Source: Pontibacter deserti (GTDB lineage: Bacteria; Bacteroidota; Bacteroidia; Cytophagales; Hymenobacteraceae). From it: a stretch of 64,000 bases of DNA. Where the stretch lies: contig NZ_JALPRS010000002.1 of NCBI RefSeq assembly GCF_023630255.1, positions 310,001 through 374,000 of the forward strand, written 5' to 3'. Of this stretch, positions 39,114 through 48,154 are shown piece after piece. The notes below the pieces were generated by a model. That model had not been told where the DNA came from. It did no database searches and saw nothing but the letters and a program-made list of their open reading frames with translations. The position numbers were made by a program, and so were the translations under genes. Every line of letters starts with the position of its first letter. The stretch's first letter is position 1.

Positions 39114-39199
39114 AGTTCAGGTTTTATGGTTGGTAGAATTTATAGTTCGTTGATTATGCCTGTACGCTCAGATTTTTATCCTGAATGTTTTTTAACTGC

Positions 39200-39466
39200 T
39201 TATACCTTTTGGACTTTGAATAAATACCAGTGATAAGTATAAATTCCCATACCTATTATATTATAAATAAGCAGCTTTAAAAGGAAACCTGATGACTGGA
39301 AGGATGTCCAGAAATCCTGTTCTCCATATGAGCTGATTATTTTGGAGCCAACTGCTACAGCCGTTCCCCAAATAAGTCCAAAAGCGATAATGTAAAAATA
39401 TTTGCCCCTCTTCTCATGCTTCGACCATCTCTGGACAAACCGTTCTTCTTCCTTATTTAAAGTCAT
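39200..39466 (-). CDS. Small two-helix membrane protein
   Basis: 88 residues, a basic N-terminus (NKEEERFVQRWSKHEKRGKY) and two hydrophobic segments (FYIIAFGLIWGTAVAV and LLIYNIIGMGIYTYHWYLF). No known family. Lies between rdgB and the PyrR-like gene, both on the same strand. Confidence 0.65.
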   Translation of the reverse strand: MTLNKEEERFVQRWSKHEKRGKYFYIIAFGLIWGTAVAVGSKIISSYGEQDFWTSFQSSGFLLKLLIYNIIGMGIYTYHWYLFKVQKV

Positions 39467-39537
39467 ATGGTTGATAGGGTTTTATAGTTAAGACAAAATA
39501 GAACAGGGCAAAAAAGTATTAATCAGAATAGTACGCC

Positions 39538-40044
39538 TTAATGCAAATATGCCGCTACTTCGTCCTGCAGCACAACTTCTACATGCTCGCGCAGGGTAGT
39601 AGCCAGCGAGAAGCCGGTATAAGTTGAGGCAACCGGGTATAAAGTATGATGGCGGTTTACGAGTGTGGCGATTTCCACCTTTTTAGGGTTTTGGGGCAGG
39701 AAAGAATTCAACGTATAAGCCAGTGTTTTGCCGGTGTTCAGTACATCATCAACTATAATCACAACCTTGTCTGCTATGCTTATACTTTCAGGCTCTAGCT
39801 TTACAGGTGCTTCCAGAGGGCTTACCTTGTTGAGCTTAACCGTTAGCAGCTGCACGTTTATCGGCGAGATGCTGCGTAGTTGTGTTGCCAGCATGTCGGC
39901 AAGTATAGTTCCTTTCTCGTAGATGCCGGCCAGTACCAGTTCCTGCTCTTCAAAATTGTGCTCGTAAATCTCAAAGGCCATGCGCTTAATTTTCTGCTCA
40001 ATCTGCGCTTTGTCCAGAATCAGGTGTTGGTGCGGATGTGTCAT
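39538..40044 (-). CDS. PyrR-like phosphoribosyltransferase
   Basis: 168 residues with the type I PRTase PRPP loop VVIIVDDVLNTGKT. The general order of motifs, including the late LVNRHH, resembles PyrR, the uracil phosphoribosyltransferase and pyr regulator. Whether it regulates pyr genes cannot be seen here, as no pyr operon or PyrR attenuator is nearby. Confidence 0.82.
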   Translation of the reverse strand: MTHPHQHLILDKAQIEQKIKRMAFEIYEHNFEEQELVLAGIYEKGTILADMLATQLRSISPINVQLLTVKLNKVSPLEAPVKLEPESISIADKVVIIVDDVLNTGKTLAYTLNSFLPQNPKKVEIATLVNRHHTLYPVASTYTGFSLATTLREHVEVVLQDEVAAYLH

Positions 40045-40146
40045 AGTTTATAGTTGTAGGTTGCACTGTGGCTAAGGCAAAGTTATAAGATAAATTACAG
40101 TAGCATAATAAATTAGGCTAGGTTCAAAATAATTTGGTTAGTTGCG

Positions 40147-40176
40147 TTTTAAATTTAGAAATTGTTGTTAAATTTG
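40147..40176 (+). promoter_or_regulatory. Candidate promoter of rpmE2
   Basis: TAAATTTG (40169-40176) matches the Bacteroidota -7 consensus TAnnTTTG; TTTT at 40147-40150 is a weak -33 (TTTG expected) with 18-nt spacing. It lies 43 bp before the start codon. Confidence 0.5.
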
Positions 40177-40218
40177 CAGTCCCGATTGAGAAATTAAGGT
40201 TAATTAACGTTTATAATA

Positions 40219-40464
40219 ATGAAAAAAGGCATTCACCCAGAATACAGAGAGGTTGTTTTCCACGATATGACTAGTGATTTCAAATTCATCACGCGTTCTA
40301 CAATGAACTCTGATGAGACTGTCACTATGGAAGACGGTAAAACATATCCAGTAGTTAAAGTGGAAGTTTCTTCTGCATCACACCCTTTCTACACTGGTAA
40401 AAACATTTTCGTGGATACTGCTGGTCGTGTGGAGAAATTCAACACGCGTTACAAGAAAAAATAA
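40219..40464 (+). CDS. rpmE2: 50S ribosomal protein L31 type B
   Basis: 81 residues, [17 protein letters not shown], with no C-x-x-C zinc ribbon, so the zinc-independent type [19 protein letters not shown] is the family's C-terminal signature. Confidence 0.97.
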   Translation: MKKGIHPEYREVVFHDMTSDFKFITRSTMNSDETVTMEDGKTYPVVKVEVSSASHPFYTGKNIFVDTAGRVEKFNTRYKKK

Positions 40465-40496
40465 GCGGTTCTACCCGGTTAAAACGTTTCTTAAAG

Positions 40497-40528
40497 AGTC
40501 TTTCCGTAAAATTCGGGAAGACTTTTTT
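40497..40528 (+). terminator. Terminator of rpmE2
   Basis: AGTCTTTCCG / CGGGAAGACT with one G-T pair, then TTTTT. Confidence 0.85.
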
Positions 40529-40539
40529 ATTTTTGTCCT

Positions 40540-41754
40540 ATGAACATCATTCTCTTCGACGATCCGGTTATCCGGCAGAACCTGTTACCGCTTACATTTA
40601 CGCGCCCGGTAGCAGAAATCCGAACTGGTATATTAACTATAGCCGAAAAATGGCAGGAGCTTACCAGGCAGGTTGTTTCTTCGCTTACCCAGGACTACCT
40701 GAAAGCCAAGTTTATGCCCTACTTTGACAGCTCGCATAACTGCTACATAAACGGTGCGGTTATACCTACCGTGGAGATGATTGAGCAGCTGAAAAGTATG
40801 AACTACGGCGAGTCGTACTGGCAGGGCGATACGTTGCTGGCTTACCACGGAGGTGGAGAACAGACAGATAGTTTAGAGGAGTTACTGGAGAAAGCGCAGC
40901 AGAGCAAAAAGCTGAATTTTGAAGGCGAAGTGCTGATACTACGCGAAGTATGGGAGATTTTTGTGCATAACGGCCGAGAGATCAGAAGCGACTTTAAACT
41001 GCTTACCAAAGACCGCAAAAGCCAGCCTGTGAACGATAAGTTTACAGCTGTTTATGGTGAAGAGAACATATTTATAGAAGAAGGGGCCAAAATAAGAGCA
41101 GCCGTTCTGAATGCTGAAGATGGCCCGATCTACATAGGCAAAAACACGCAGGTGCAGGAAGGCGCGCTGATAAAAGGACCATTTGCGCTTTGCGAAGGAA
41201 GCCACGTGAACATGGGCGCTAAAATGCGCGGCGATGTAACGGTTGGCCCACAGTCAAAAGTTGGCGGCGAGATCAGTGCTTCGGTTATACTTGGTTATTC
41301 AAACAAAGGCCATGATGGTTTCCTGGGTAATTCTGTGCTGGGCGAGTGGTGTAATTTAGGCGCCGATACCAATACATCTAATCTGAAGAACAACTATGCG
41401 CAGGTTAAACTTTGGAACTATGCGCGTGGCGGCTTTAAAAATACCGGGCAGCAGTTTTGCGGCTTGATTATGGGCGACCACAGCAAGTGCGGCATCAATA
41501 CCATGTTTAATACTGGTACGGTGGTAGGTGTAAGTGCCAACGTTTTTGGAACAGGCTTCCCGCGTAACTTTATACCTTCATTCAGTTGGGGTGGTGCTCA
41601 GGGCTTCGAGACTTTCCAGTTGCGCAAAGTATACGAAGTAGCCGAAAAGGTAATGGAGCGCCGTCACAAAGCTTTAGACGACACCGAAAAAGCAATCCTT
41701 ACCGAAGTCTTCAATCAAACCCAGCAATACCGGGTGTGGGACGCAAAAGCGTAA
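40540..41754 (+). CDS. GlmU-like sugar nucleotidyltransferase family protein
   Basis: 404 residues. The N-terminal part (MNIILFDDPVIRQNLLPLTFTRPVAEIRTG) is the start of the GlmU-like group found in Bacteroidota, and the second half shows a left-handed beta-helix pattern of hexapeptides (IYIGKNTQVQEGALIKG, VTVGPQSKVGGEISASVILGY). The canonical nucleotide-binding loop L-A-A-G-x-G-T-x-M is not seen, so nucleotidyltransferase activity is only likely by family. The helix half may act as an acyl- or acetyl-transferase scaffold. Confidence 0.85.
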   Translation: MNIILFDDPVIRQNLLPLTFTRPVAEIRTGILTIAEKWQELTRQVVSSLTQDYLKAKFMPYFDSSHNCYINGAVIPTVEMIEQLKSMNYGESYWQGDTLLAYHGGGEQTDSLEELLEKAQQSKKLNFEGEVLILREVWEIFVHNGREIRSDFKLLTKDRKSQPVNDKFTAVYGEENIFIEEGAKIRAAVLNAEDGPIYIGKNTQVQEGALIKGPFALCEGSHVNMGAKMRGDVTVGPQSKVGGEISASVILGYSNKGHDGFLGNSVLGEWCNLGADTNTSNLKNNYAQVKLWNYARGGFKNTGQQFCGLIMGDHSKCGINTMFNTGTVVGVSANVFGTGFPRNFIPSFSWGGAQGFETFQLRKVYEVAEKVMERRHKALDDTEKAILTEVFNQTQQYRVWDAKA

Positions 41755-41804
41755 CTTTTGAGACTAAGGGCTAAAAGGAATACTTGACAAAAGATAAAGG
41801 GCAA

Positions 41805-42203
41805 ATGAGTAAGAAATATGTGGCTGGCTTAGTAATATTCAGCTTTATGCTAATATTTTACATGCTCTTTTCTCTTATGTTAATTGGGGCAAGCGGCCAT
41901 AAGTATGAGTTTACTATAAAGGATTTCTTACTACCAATTTATTTTATAATTACGATTGCCGCTTTAATCATTTTTCCGAAGCTAAAAAGTGATTTAACGA
42001 CACTTAAGACTATACTTCGGTTTTTATCAATTGGGCTATTAGGTATTAGTCTTTTTCTATCATTTAAGCTTTTGCAAATGTTTTATTCAGAAAACCTGAT
42101 AGTTGGTTTTCTTATTTTTTCAACGGTAGCAGTTGTGGCTTTTTGTGCAGTAGTTTTAATGCTAATCATTGAGGTTTTCAAAATAGATAAGATAGATGCC
42201 TAA
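41805..42203 (+). CDS. Four-helix membrane protein, AT-rich gene
   Basis: 132 residues from the ATG at 41805 (TTG at 41784 is possible). Four hydrophobic segments (YVAGLVIFSFMLIFYMLFSL, LLPIYFIITIAALIIF, LSIGLLGISLFLSF, GFLIFSTVAVVAFCAVVLML). No recognised domain. The gene is visibly more AT-rich than its neighbours, which may mean recent gain. Confidence 0.65.
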   Translation: MSKKYVAGLVIFSFMLIFYMLFSLMLIGASGHKYEFTIKDFLLPIYFIITIAALIIFPKLKSDLTTLKTILRFLSIGLLGISLFLSFKLLQMFYSENLIVGFLIFSTVAVVAFCAVVLMLIIEVFKIDKIDA

Positions 42204-42257
42204 CTTTAAATAAAACCTCATTCATAATTCATAATTCTTAATTCGTAATTCAACCCA

Positions 42258-43388
42258 GTGCAATTCTCTCAGATTTTAGGACATCAGGAAACGAAGCAGA
42301 TGCTTGTAAACTCTGTGCAACGCAACCATGTGGCGCATGCGCAGCTGTTTCTGGGCAAGGAGGGAAGTGCGAACCTGGCACTTGCGCTGGCTTATGCCAC
42401 GTACATCAACTGCGAAAATAAGCAGGCCGATGATTCATGTGGAACATGTAGCAGCTGTACCAAAATGAACAAGCTGGTGCACCCGGACTTTAATTTCGTG
42501 ATGCCGGTTACAGCCACCAAAAGTATAACCGGTAAAGATGTGCTGAGCCAGAATTTCCTGACGCAGTGGCGTGAGTTTATACTTGCCAGCCCCTACCAGG
42601 GCCTGAACGAGTGGATGCAGCACATCGGCGCTGAAAACAAACAAGGCGCCATCTCGAAAGAAGAAAGCCGGCAACTGGTAAAACTAGTGTCATTAAAAGC
42701 ATTCGAAGGCGACTATAAAATCGTGCTGATCTGGCTGCCGGAACTAATGCACCCTTTTGCGGCCAACGCGCTACTTAAGTTACTGGAAGAACCGCCTGCC
42801 AAAACATTGTTCCTGCTGGTATCACAGTCGGCGGAGAAACTGCTGGCAACTATAACCTCGCGTACGCAGATAGTGCAGGTGCGTAACTTTACCGAAGAAG
42901 AAGTAATAACCTGGCTCCAGCAAAAGTATAACACTGACCAAACCACTGCTTACCAGGTAGCACAACTGGCAGAAGGTAATCTAAATGCCGCATCAAACCT
43001 GTTATCAGAAGTTAGCTCAGATTATTTTAGCTTTTTTTTAAGTTGGATGCGTAGCTGCTTTGGCTATAAGTTCGGGGAGTTGATTGATATGAGCGAAGAT
43101 TTTCAGAAGCTGGGCCGCGAGAACCAGAAGAACTTTTTGCTGTATGCGCTTAACCTGTTCCGGAAAGTGATGCTTTATGGTGTAGATGCCAGTCTGATAA
43201 CTTACCTGCCAGCCGATGAGATGAAATTCGTGCAGGATTTCTCGAAACTGATGAACGCAGATAACGGTACGCGCATGGCCGAAGAACTGAACCAGGCACA
43301 TTACCACATCGAGCGGAACGCCAACCCTAAAATTGTTTTCGTAGACAGCTCTATACAGATCGCGCATTATTTGCGTGGCAACTACTAA
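42258..43388 (+). CDS. holB: DNA polymerase III delta-prime subunit
   Basis: Clamp-loader subunit of 376 residues. FSQILGHQETKQML and HAQLFLGKEGSANLALALAYA at the N-terminus with a modified P-loop, a zinc-binding CGTCSSC, and LLKLLEEPPAKTLFLLVSQ are the family hallmarks. Starts at a GTG (42258). Nine bp before hemC, so cotranscribed with it. Confidence 0.93.
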   Translation: MQFSQILGHQETKQMLVNSVQRNHVAHAQLFLGKEGSANLALALAYATYINCENKQADDSCGTCSSCTKMNKLVHPDFNFVMPVTATKSITGKDVLSQNFLTQWREFILASPYQGLNEWMQHIGAENKQGAISKEESRQLVKLVSLKAFEGDYKIVLIWLPELMHPFAANALLKLLEEPPAKTLFLLVSQSAEKLLATITSRTQIVQVRNFTEEEVITWLQQKYNTDQTTAYQVAQLAEGNLNAASNLLSEVSSDYFSFFLSWMRSCFGYKFGELIDMSEDFQKLGRENQKNFLLYALNLFRKVMLYGVDASLITYLPADEMKFVQDFSKLMNADNGTRMAEELNQAHYHIERNANPKIVFVDSSIQIAHYLRGNY

Positions 43389-43397
43389 AGAAGAATC

Positions 43398-44351
43398 ATG
43401 CAGACAGCTACAGATATAAAAACTATAAACATTGGTACGCGTGGCAGCAAACTGGCTTTGTGGCAGGCAAATGCCGTAGCCGATAAGTTGCAGGGTGCCG
43501 GTTTTGCTACGGAAATCGTCATCATCAGTACTAAAGGCGACCAGGTGCTGGATCGCTCGCTGGATAAGATCGGCTCTAAAGGGGTGTTTACCGAAGAACT
43601 GGAAGACCAGCTGCGTGACGGAAGTATAGATATTGCCGTGCACAGTGCCAAAGATGTGCAATCAACTATACCTGCCGACTTGGAGCTGATCGCTTTTATG
43701 GAACGTGAAGTGGTAAATGATGTGATTCTGAGCTTTAACCCGGATTTTAAACTGGAGCGTGACAGCAAGGTAATGATCGGCACATCATCAACTCGTCGCA
43801 AAGCGCTTTTGAAGAAATACTATCCAAATGTTACAACTGCCGAATCGAGAGGTAACCTGCAGACACGCCTGAAGAAACTGGAAGACGGGCAGTTTGATGC
43901 GCTGATGCTGGCTTATGCTGGTGTGTACCGTATGGGTTATGATAACCTAATTGTACATACTTTCCCGGCAGATGAATTTATACCCGCAGCAGGGCAGGGA
44001 AGTGTGGCCGTAGAGTGTGCGCGTAACATGGATGCTGACTTAAAAGAAGGTATAAGAGCGGCGTTAGACCACGAGCAAACGCATCATTGCCTTTTGGCTG
44101 AGCGTGCTTTCCTGAGAACCATGGAAGGTGGTTGCAGCATCCCGTCCTTTGCGCTGGCTACGCTTAAAAATGAAAACATCCTGCAAATTCAGGGCGGCTT
44201 GGTAAGCCTGGACGGACAGAAACATTTAGTAGAAACCTTTGAGGCCCCCATTTCAGAAGCAGAAACTATAGGTGTAAAACTTGCTGAAACTATACTTGGC
44301 CAGGGTGGTATAGAAATTTTGAAAGAGATAAGAGCCGAGAGAGGGGAATAG
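43398..44351 (+). CDS. hemC: Hydroxymethylbilane synthase
   Basis: Condenses four porphobilinogens in heme biosynthesis. 317 residues: GTRGSKLALWQA, SKGDQVLD-like ISTKGDQVLDRSL, GSKGVFTEELE, GTSSTRRKALL and the cofactor-binding Cys in MEGGCSIPSFALA. Slightly longer than average at the C-terminus. Downstream of holB, followed by a terminator. Confidence 0.98.
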   Translation: MQTATDIKTINIGTRGSKLALWQANAVADKLQGAGFATEIVIISTKGDQVLDRSLDKIGSKGVFTEELEDQLRDGSIDIAVHSAKDVQSTIPADLELIAFMEREVVNDVILSFNPDFKLERDSKVMIGTSSTRRKALLKKYYPNVTTAESRGNLQTRLKKLEDGQFDALMLAYAGVYRMGYDNLIVHTFPADEFIPAAGQGSVAVECARNMDADLKEGIRAALDHEQTHHCLLAERAFLRTMEGGCSIPSFALATLKNENILQIQGGLVSLDGQKHLVETFEAPISEAETIGVKLAETILGQGGIEILKEIRAERGE

Positions 44352-44393
44352 TCTGAACCCGGATTAATAGGATTTAATAAATTAATAAGATTT

Positions 44394-44426
44394 AAAGAGA
44401 CGTAAGAAATTGCGTCTCTTTTTATT
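44394..44426 (+). terminator. Terminator of hemC
   Basis: AAAGAGACG (44394-44402) / CGTCTCTTT (44413-44421) with five T residues. Confidence 0.88.
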
Positions 44427-44580
44427 TATGACGCTCGCGCCATAGTATGGTTACAAAGTATAAATCCTACCAATCCATCTAATCTCTCTTAACCTTAGTT
44501 CAGGCTAAAAATCCTGTTAAATCCCCGTAATCGCGTTTAATCACTGGTCCTGATTTGGATTACAGCTAAAAAATGGGAAA
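44427..44580. repeat. Degenerate copy of the 23563-23795 repeat
   Basis: GACGCTCGCGCCAT at 44430-44443 and the following ACAA-GTATAAATCC match the interior of the element at 23723-23760; AAATCCTGTTAAATCC further on resembles its arm. A coherent second inverted arm is not evident. Confidence 0.5.
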
Positions 44581-44609
44581 CTTCAGGCTTCGGAAAAACT
44601 ATACCAACT

Positions 44610-45257
44610 ATGAAACTGCGAAATATCTTTTGTGCTGTAATAGCGCTGCTGTTTTTAACACCACTTGCTGCATCTGCTCAGAAGTTAAAAGGCAAGGACC
44701 AACTTGTAACTATAAGCACGCCCCAAGGTGAGATAAAGCTGGTGCTTTTTGATGACACGCCGAAACACAAAGAGAACTTCCTGAAGCTGGCGAAAGAAGG
44801 CTTTTACGATGGTACCACGTTCCATAGAGTAATGGATGGCTTTATGATACAGGGCGGCGACCCGAACAGCAAAGATGATAACCCTAACAACGACGGATCT
44901 GGTAACCCTGGCTACACATTGCCTGCTGAGATACTGCCGAAGTATAAGCATGTGCGTGGCGCAGTAGCAGCTGCCCGCCTTGGCGACCAGGTAAATCCAA
45001 TGAAGGAATCCAGTGGATCGCAGTTTTATATTGTAGAGAACCATGATGGCACCCCGATGCTGGATGAAGCTTATACAGTTTTTGGTCAGGTAATTGATGG
45101 GTTGGATGTGATCGATAAAATTGCCGAACAACCAACTAACCCGCGCAACCGTCCGCTTACAGATATTAAAATGAAAGTGACCGTAGAGAGCGTGAAGAAA
45201 AAGAAGATCGCCAAGAAGTATAACTACAACTATAACACCAATATGGTCGGCAAATGA
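44610..45257 (+). CDS. Exported cyclophilin-type peptidyl-prolyl isomerase
   Basis: 215 residues with a signal peptide (IALLFLTPLAASAQ). The cyclophilin domain has F-H-R-V-M-D-G-F-M-I-Q-G-G-D-P, GSQFYIVE and TVFGQVIDGLDVIDKI, which include the catalytic Arg and Phe/Gln. It would help fold periplasmic proteins. Its stop overlaps the next start (ATGA), so it is coupled to the RmlD-like gene. Confidence 0.95.
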   Translation: MKLRNIFCAVIALLFLTPLAASAQKLKGKDQLVTISTPQGEIKLVLFDDTPKHKENFLKLAKEGFYDGTTFHRVMDGFMIQGGDPNSKDDNPNNDGSGNPGYTLPAEILPKYKHVRGAVAAARLGDQVNPMKESSGSQFYIVENHDGTPMLDEAYTVFGQVIDGLDVIDKIAEQPTNPRNRPLTDIKMKVTVESVKKKKIAKKYNYNYNTNMVGK

Positions 45258-46165
45258 CTATGAAGAAAATACTGATTACAGGCTCTAACGGACTTTTAGG
45301 GCAAAAACTGGCAGAGCTGTTGCTAACCCAACCTGATGTAGAAATACTGGCCACCAGCCGCGGTGAAAATAAACTTGCAGCTATACTTCCGCAGGTGCCT
45401 TTTGCCTCAATGGACGTAACCGATAAAGCGCAGGTAGAAGAAGTGGTAAGCCAGTTCCTGCCAACGCACATCATCCATACAGCTGCCATGACCAACGTAG
45501 ACCAGTGCGAAACCGACCGCGAAGGTGCGCTGCTTTTAAACCGCGATGCTGTACAATACCTGGTAGATGTCTGTGAGAAGTATAACGTGCATCTGATCCA
45601 TGTGTCCACAGATTTTATATTTGACGGAGAAGACGGACCGTATAGCGAAGATGCCGAAGCCAACCCGGTAAACTTTTATGGCGAAACCAAACGCCTGGCC
45701 GAAGAGATCGTGAAAGATGCCAAATGCAATTGGGCTATACTTCGGACGGTGCTGGTTTATGGTGTGGCGCATGATTATGGCCGTACCAACATTGTGCTTT
45801 GGGTACGCGATAACCTGCAGGCTGGCAAAGTAATTAAAGTTGTGGAAGATCAATTCAGGACCCCGACGTTAGCAGAAGACCTTGCCCAGGGTTGCTGGCT
45901 TGCTGCCAAGCACGATGCCGAAGGTATCTACCACATCTCCGGTTCCGAAATGCTGACGCCCTATGACATGGCCCTGCAGGTAGCCGATTACTTTCACCTC
46001 GACAAATCATTGATTGATAAAGCTGATGGCAGCACCTTTACACAGCCTGCCAAACGCCCACCTAAAACCGGGTTTAATATCTCAAAAGCAGAAAAAGAAC
46101 TAGGCTACATACCCCACACTTTTGCTGAAGGAATACGGATTGTAGCTGAACAAGCCGCACAATAA
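45254..46165 (+). CDS. RmlD-like NAD(P)-dependent sugar-nucleotide reductase
   Basis: 303 residues. Rossmann fold start KKILITGSNGLLGQKLAELL; catalytic HVSTDFIFDGEDGPYSEDA and YGETKRLAEE (Y-x-x-x-K); RTPTLAEDLA and ISGSEMLTPYDMA match dTDP-4-dehydrorhamnose reductase. No other rml gene is here, so the substrate is open. Coupled by ATGA overlap to the cyclophilin gene. Confidence 0.9.
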   Translation: MTMKKILITGSNGLLGQKLAELLLTQPDVEILATSRGENKLAAILPQVPFASMDVTDKAQVEEVVSQFLPTHIIHTAAMTNVDQCETDREGALLLNRDAVQYLVDVCEKYNVHLIHVSTDFIFDGEDGPYSEDAEANPVNFYGETKRLAEEIVKDAKCNWAILRTVLVYGVAHDYGRTNIVLWVRDNLQAGKVIKVVEDQFRTPTLAEDLAQGCWLAAKHDAEGIYHISGSEMLTPYDMALQVADYFHLDKSLIDKADGSTFTQPAKRPPKTGFNISKAEKELGYIPHTFAEGIRIVAEQAAQ

Positions 46166-46325
46166 GCATTCTTTTAGTCTAAATAATGATGGAGTTGGTC
46201 GGAAAAATATTAGAAATATGGAATTTAATATGGTGCTCTCAGCTTCAATTCCTAAATTGTAAGCTTAAACACATAATACAGTACCTATTACAACCTAACT
46301 AAACTAATCAACTTCTACCTTTTTT

Positions 46326-47978
46326 ATGAGTGCTAACAAAGAATCGTGGGGCTCACGTGTGGGTCTCATTCTGGCTATGGCCGGTAATGCAGTTGGTCTT
46401 GGTAACTTCCTGAGGTTTCCGGTTCAGGCCGTGCAGAATGGCGGTGGCGCGTTTATCATCCCTTATATAGTATGTTTCCTGGTAATGGGTATTCCCCTTC
46501 TATGGATCGAGTGGTCTATGGGTCGATTCGGTGGTAAATTTGGTCACCACTCTACGCCATTTATCCTGGACTCGATGGATAAAAGACGTTTCTGGAAATA
46601 TATCGGTGTGTTTGGTATCTGGACAAATATAGCAGTAGCGGCTTACTACTGCTACCTGGAGTCCTGGACGCTCTCTTACATGTACCACTCTATCATCGGT
46701 TCGTTCAGCGGCATGGACCAGAATGCTATCTCTAACTTCTTTAACGATTATGTTAGCCTGAGCACTTCTACAACCGGTATCCCTTACGAGCCAATCGTAT
46801 TCTTTGTGATCTGTTTGCTGCTTAATACCTGGATCTTATCGCAAGGATTAGCCTCTGGTGTGGAGCGCGTGGCCAAGATTGGTATGCCTTTATTGATTCT
46901 GTTTGGTGCTTTCCTGGCTTACAAAGGCTTTACTATTACTGCCGGCGAGAATGGCGCTATTAACGATAGCTCTGTTGGTCTTAACTTTTTGTGGACTCCA
47001 AGATACGACCAGCTTTGGTCGCCGAGTGTATGGTTGGCAGCTGCCGGCCAGATCTTCTTTACCTTATCGGTAGGTATGGGTACGGTGCAATGTTATGCTT
47101 CTTATGTTCGCTCTAAAGATGATATAGCACTAAACGCCATGTCAGCTGGCTGGATGAACGAGTTTGTGGAAGTTGTACTGGGTGGTGCTATTCTTATCCC
47201 AATCTCAATTGGATATTTAGGTATAGATCGTGTGACCGAACTGGTTCAGAGTGGTGGTCTGGGACTAGGTTTCCGTACATTGCCATACCTGTTCTACCAA
47301 TGGGGAGATGTGTTGGGTGCAGTTGCAGGTGTTATGTGGTTTGGCCTGTTGTTCTTTGCAGGTATCACGTCGTCGCTGGCAATGGGTACACCTTGGATGG
47401 GCTTCCTGCAGGATGAGTTTAACTGGCGCCGTAAATCTGCTGCATGGTCATTCGGTCTGATCGTATTTTTACTTGGTATGCCTACAGTATTGTTCTTTAA
47501 CTATGGCGTATTTGATGAGTACGACTACTGGGCCGGAACAATATCGTTGGTAGTATTTGCCTTAATGGAATCTATACTTTTTGCATGGGTATTTGGGATG
47601 GACAAAGGCTGGAGAGAGATCACAGCAGGGGCAGATATCAAAGTACCCGGCATCTATAAGTTCATCATCAAATTTATTACACCGTTGTTGTTGCTATGGG
47701 TATTTATAGGCTCGCTGGTAACACCAAAAGGTGGTGACTGGGGTAAAGCATTTAGTGGCGAATGGGTACTGGATAACAGCTCTATCATTAATAAAATAAT
47801 GAACACCAGCCTGAAAGAACAACTAGCTGCAGCTACAGATCCTGCTCAGATAGCACACCTCGAAGAAACATTGTTCTTCGTAAATGCATCACGTATATTA
47901 TTAGTTACAGTATTTATCGGCATTGCATTGCTGGTGTACATTGCTTACAAAAAAAGAGTTAGAGAAGGGAGAATTTAA
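46326..47978 (+). CDS. Sodium-dependent NSS-family transporter
   Basis: Twelve-helix symporter of 550 residues. The N-terminal signature WGSRVGLILAMAGNAVGLGNFLRFP and GGGAFIIPYI hold Na+ and substrate sites of the LeuT fold. It probably imports an amino acid; the substrate is unassigned. A 54-residue small partner follows 6 bp later. Confidence 0.94.
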   Translation: MSANKESWGSRVGLILAMAGNAVGLGNFLRFPVQAVQNGGGAFIIPYIVCFLVMGIPLLWIEWSMGRFGGKFGHHSTPFILDSMDKRRFWKYIGVFGIWTNIAVAAYYCYLESWTLSYMYHSIIGSFSGMDQNAISNFFNDYVSLSTSTTGIPYEPIVFFVICLLLNTWILSQGLASGVERVAKIGMPLLILFGAFLAYKGFTITAGENGAINDSSVGLNFLWTPRYDQLWSPSVWLAAAGQIFFTLSVGMGTVQCYASYVRSKDDIALNAMSAGWMNEFVEVVLGGAILIPISIGYLGIDRVTELVQSGGLGLGFRTLPYLFYQWGDVLGAVAGVMWFGLLFFAGITSSLAMGTPWMGFLQDEFNWRRKSAAWSFGLIVFLLGMPTVLFFNYGVFDEYDYWAGTISLVVFALMESILFAWVFGMDKGWREITAGADIKVPGIYKFIIKFITPLLLLWVFIGSLVTPKGGDWGKAFSGEWVLDNSSIINKIMNTSLKEQLAAATDPAQIAHLEETLFFVNASRILLVTVFIGIALLVYIAYKKRVREGRI

Positions 47979-47984
47979 GAAACC

Positions 47985-48149
47985 ATGAATACATCTGCTT
48001 TAATTATAATGCTGATAACCCTTTTTTCGGTAACAGGCATAACAATATATTTTTTCTCACTGGTGCTTAGAACACCACCAAAACCTGAGCCGGATTCGTA
48101 TCTGTTCAACGACGACGACCCTGAACGTATTGAACCGAACCATACCTGA
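47985..48149 (+). CDS. MetS-like small subunit of the NSS transporter
   Basis: 54 residues, ATG 47985 to TGA 48149. N-terminal MNTSALIIMLITLFSVTGITIYFF forms one membrane helix and begins M-N/T-T-S-A-x-I, as in the MetS family of NSS accessory subunits (MetPS of Corynebacterium needs both). The acidic/proline-rich tail ends DDDPERIEPNHT. It sits 6 bp after the NSS gene. Confidence 0.75.
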   Translation: MNTSALIIMLITLFSVTGITIYFFSLVLRTPPKPEPDSYLFNDDDPERIEPNHT

Positions 48150-48154
48150 TAGGA

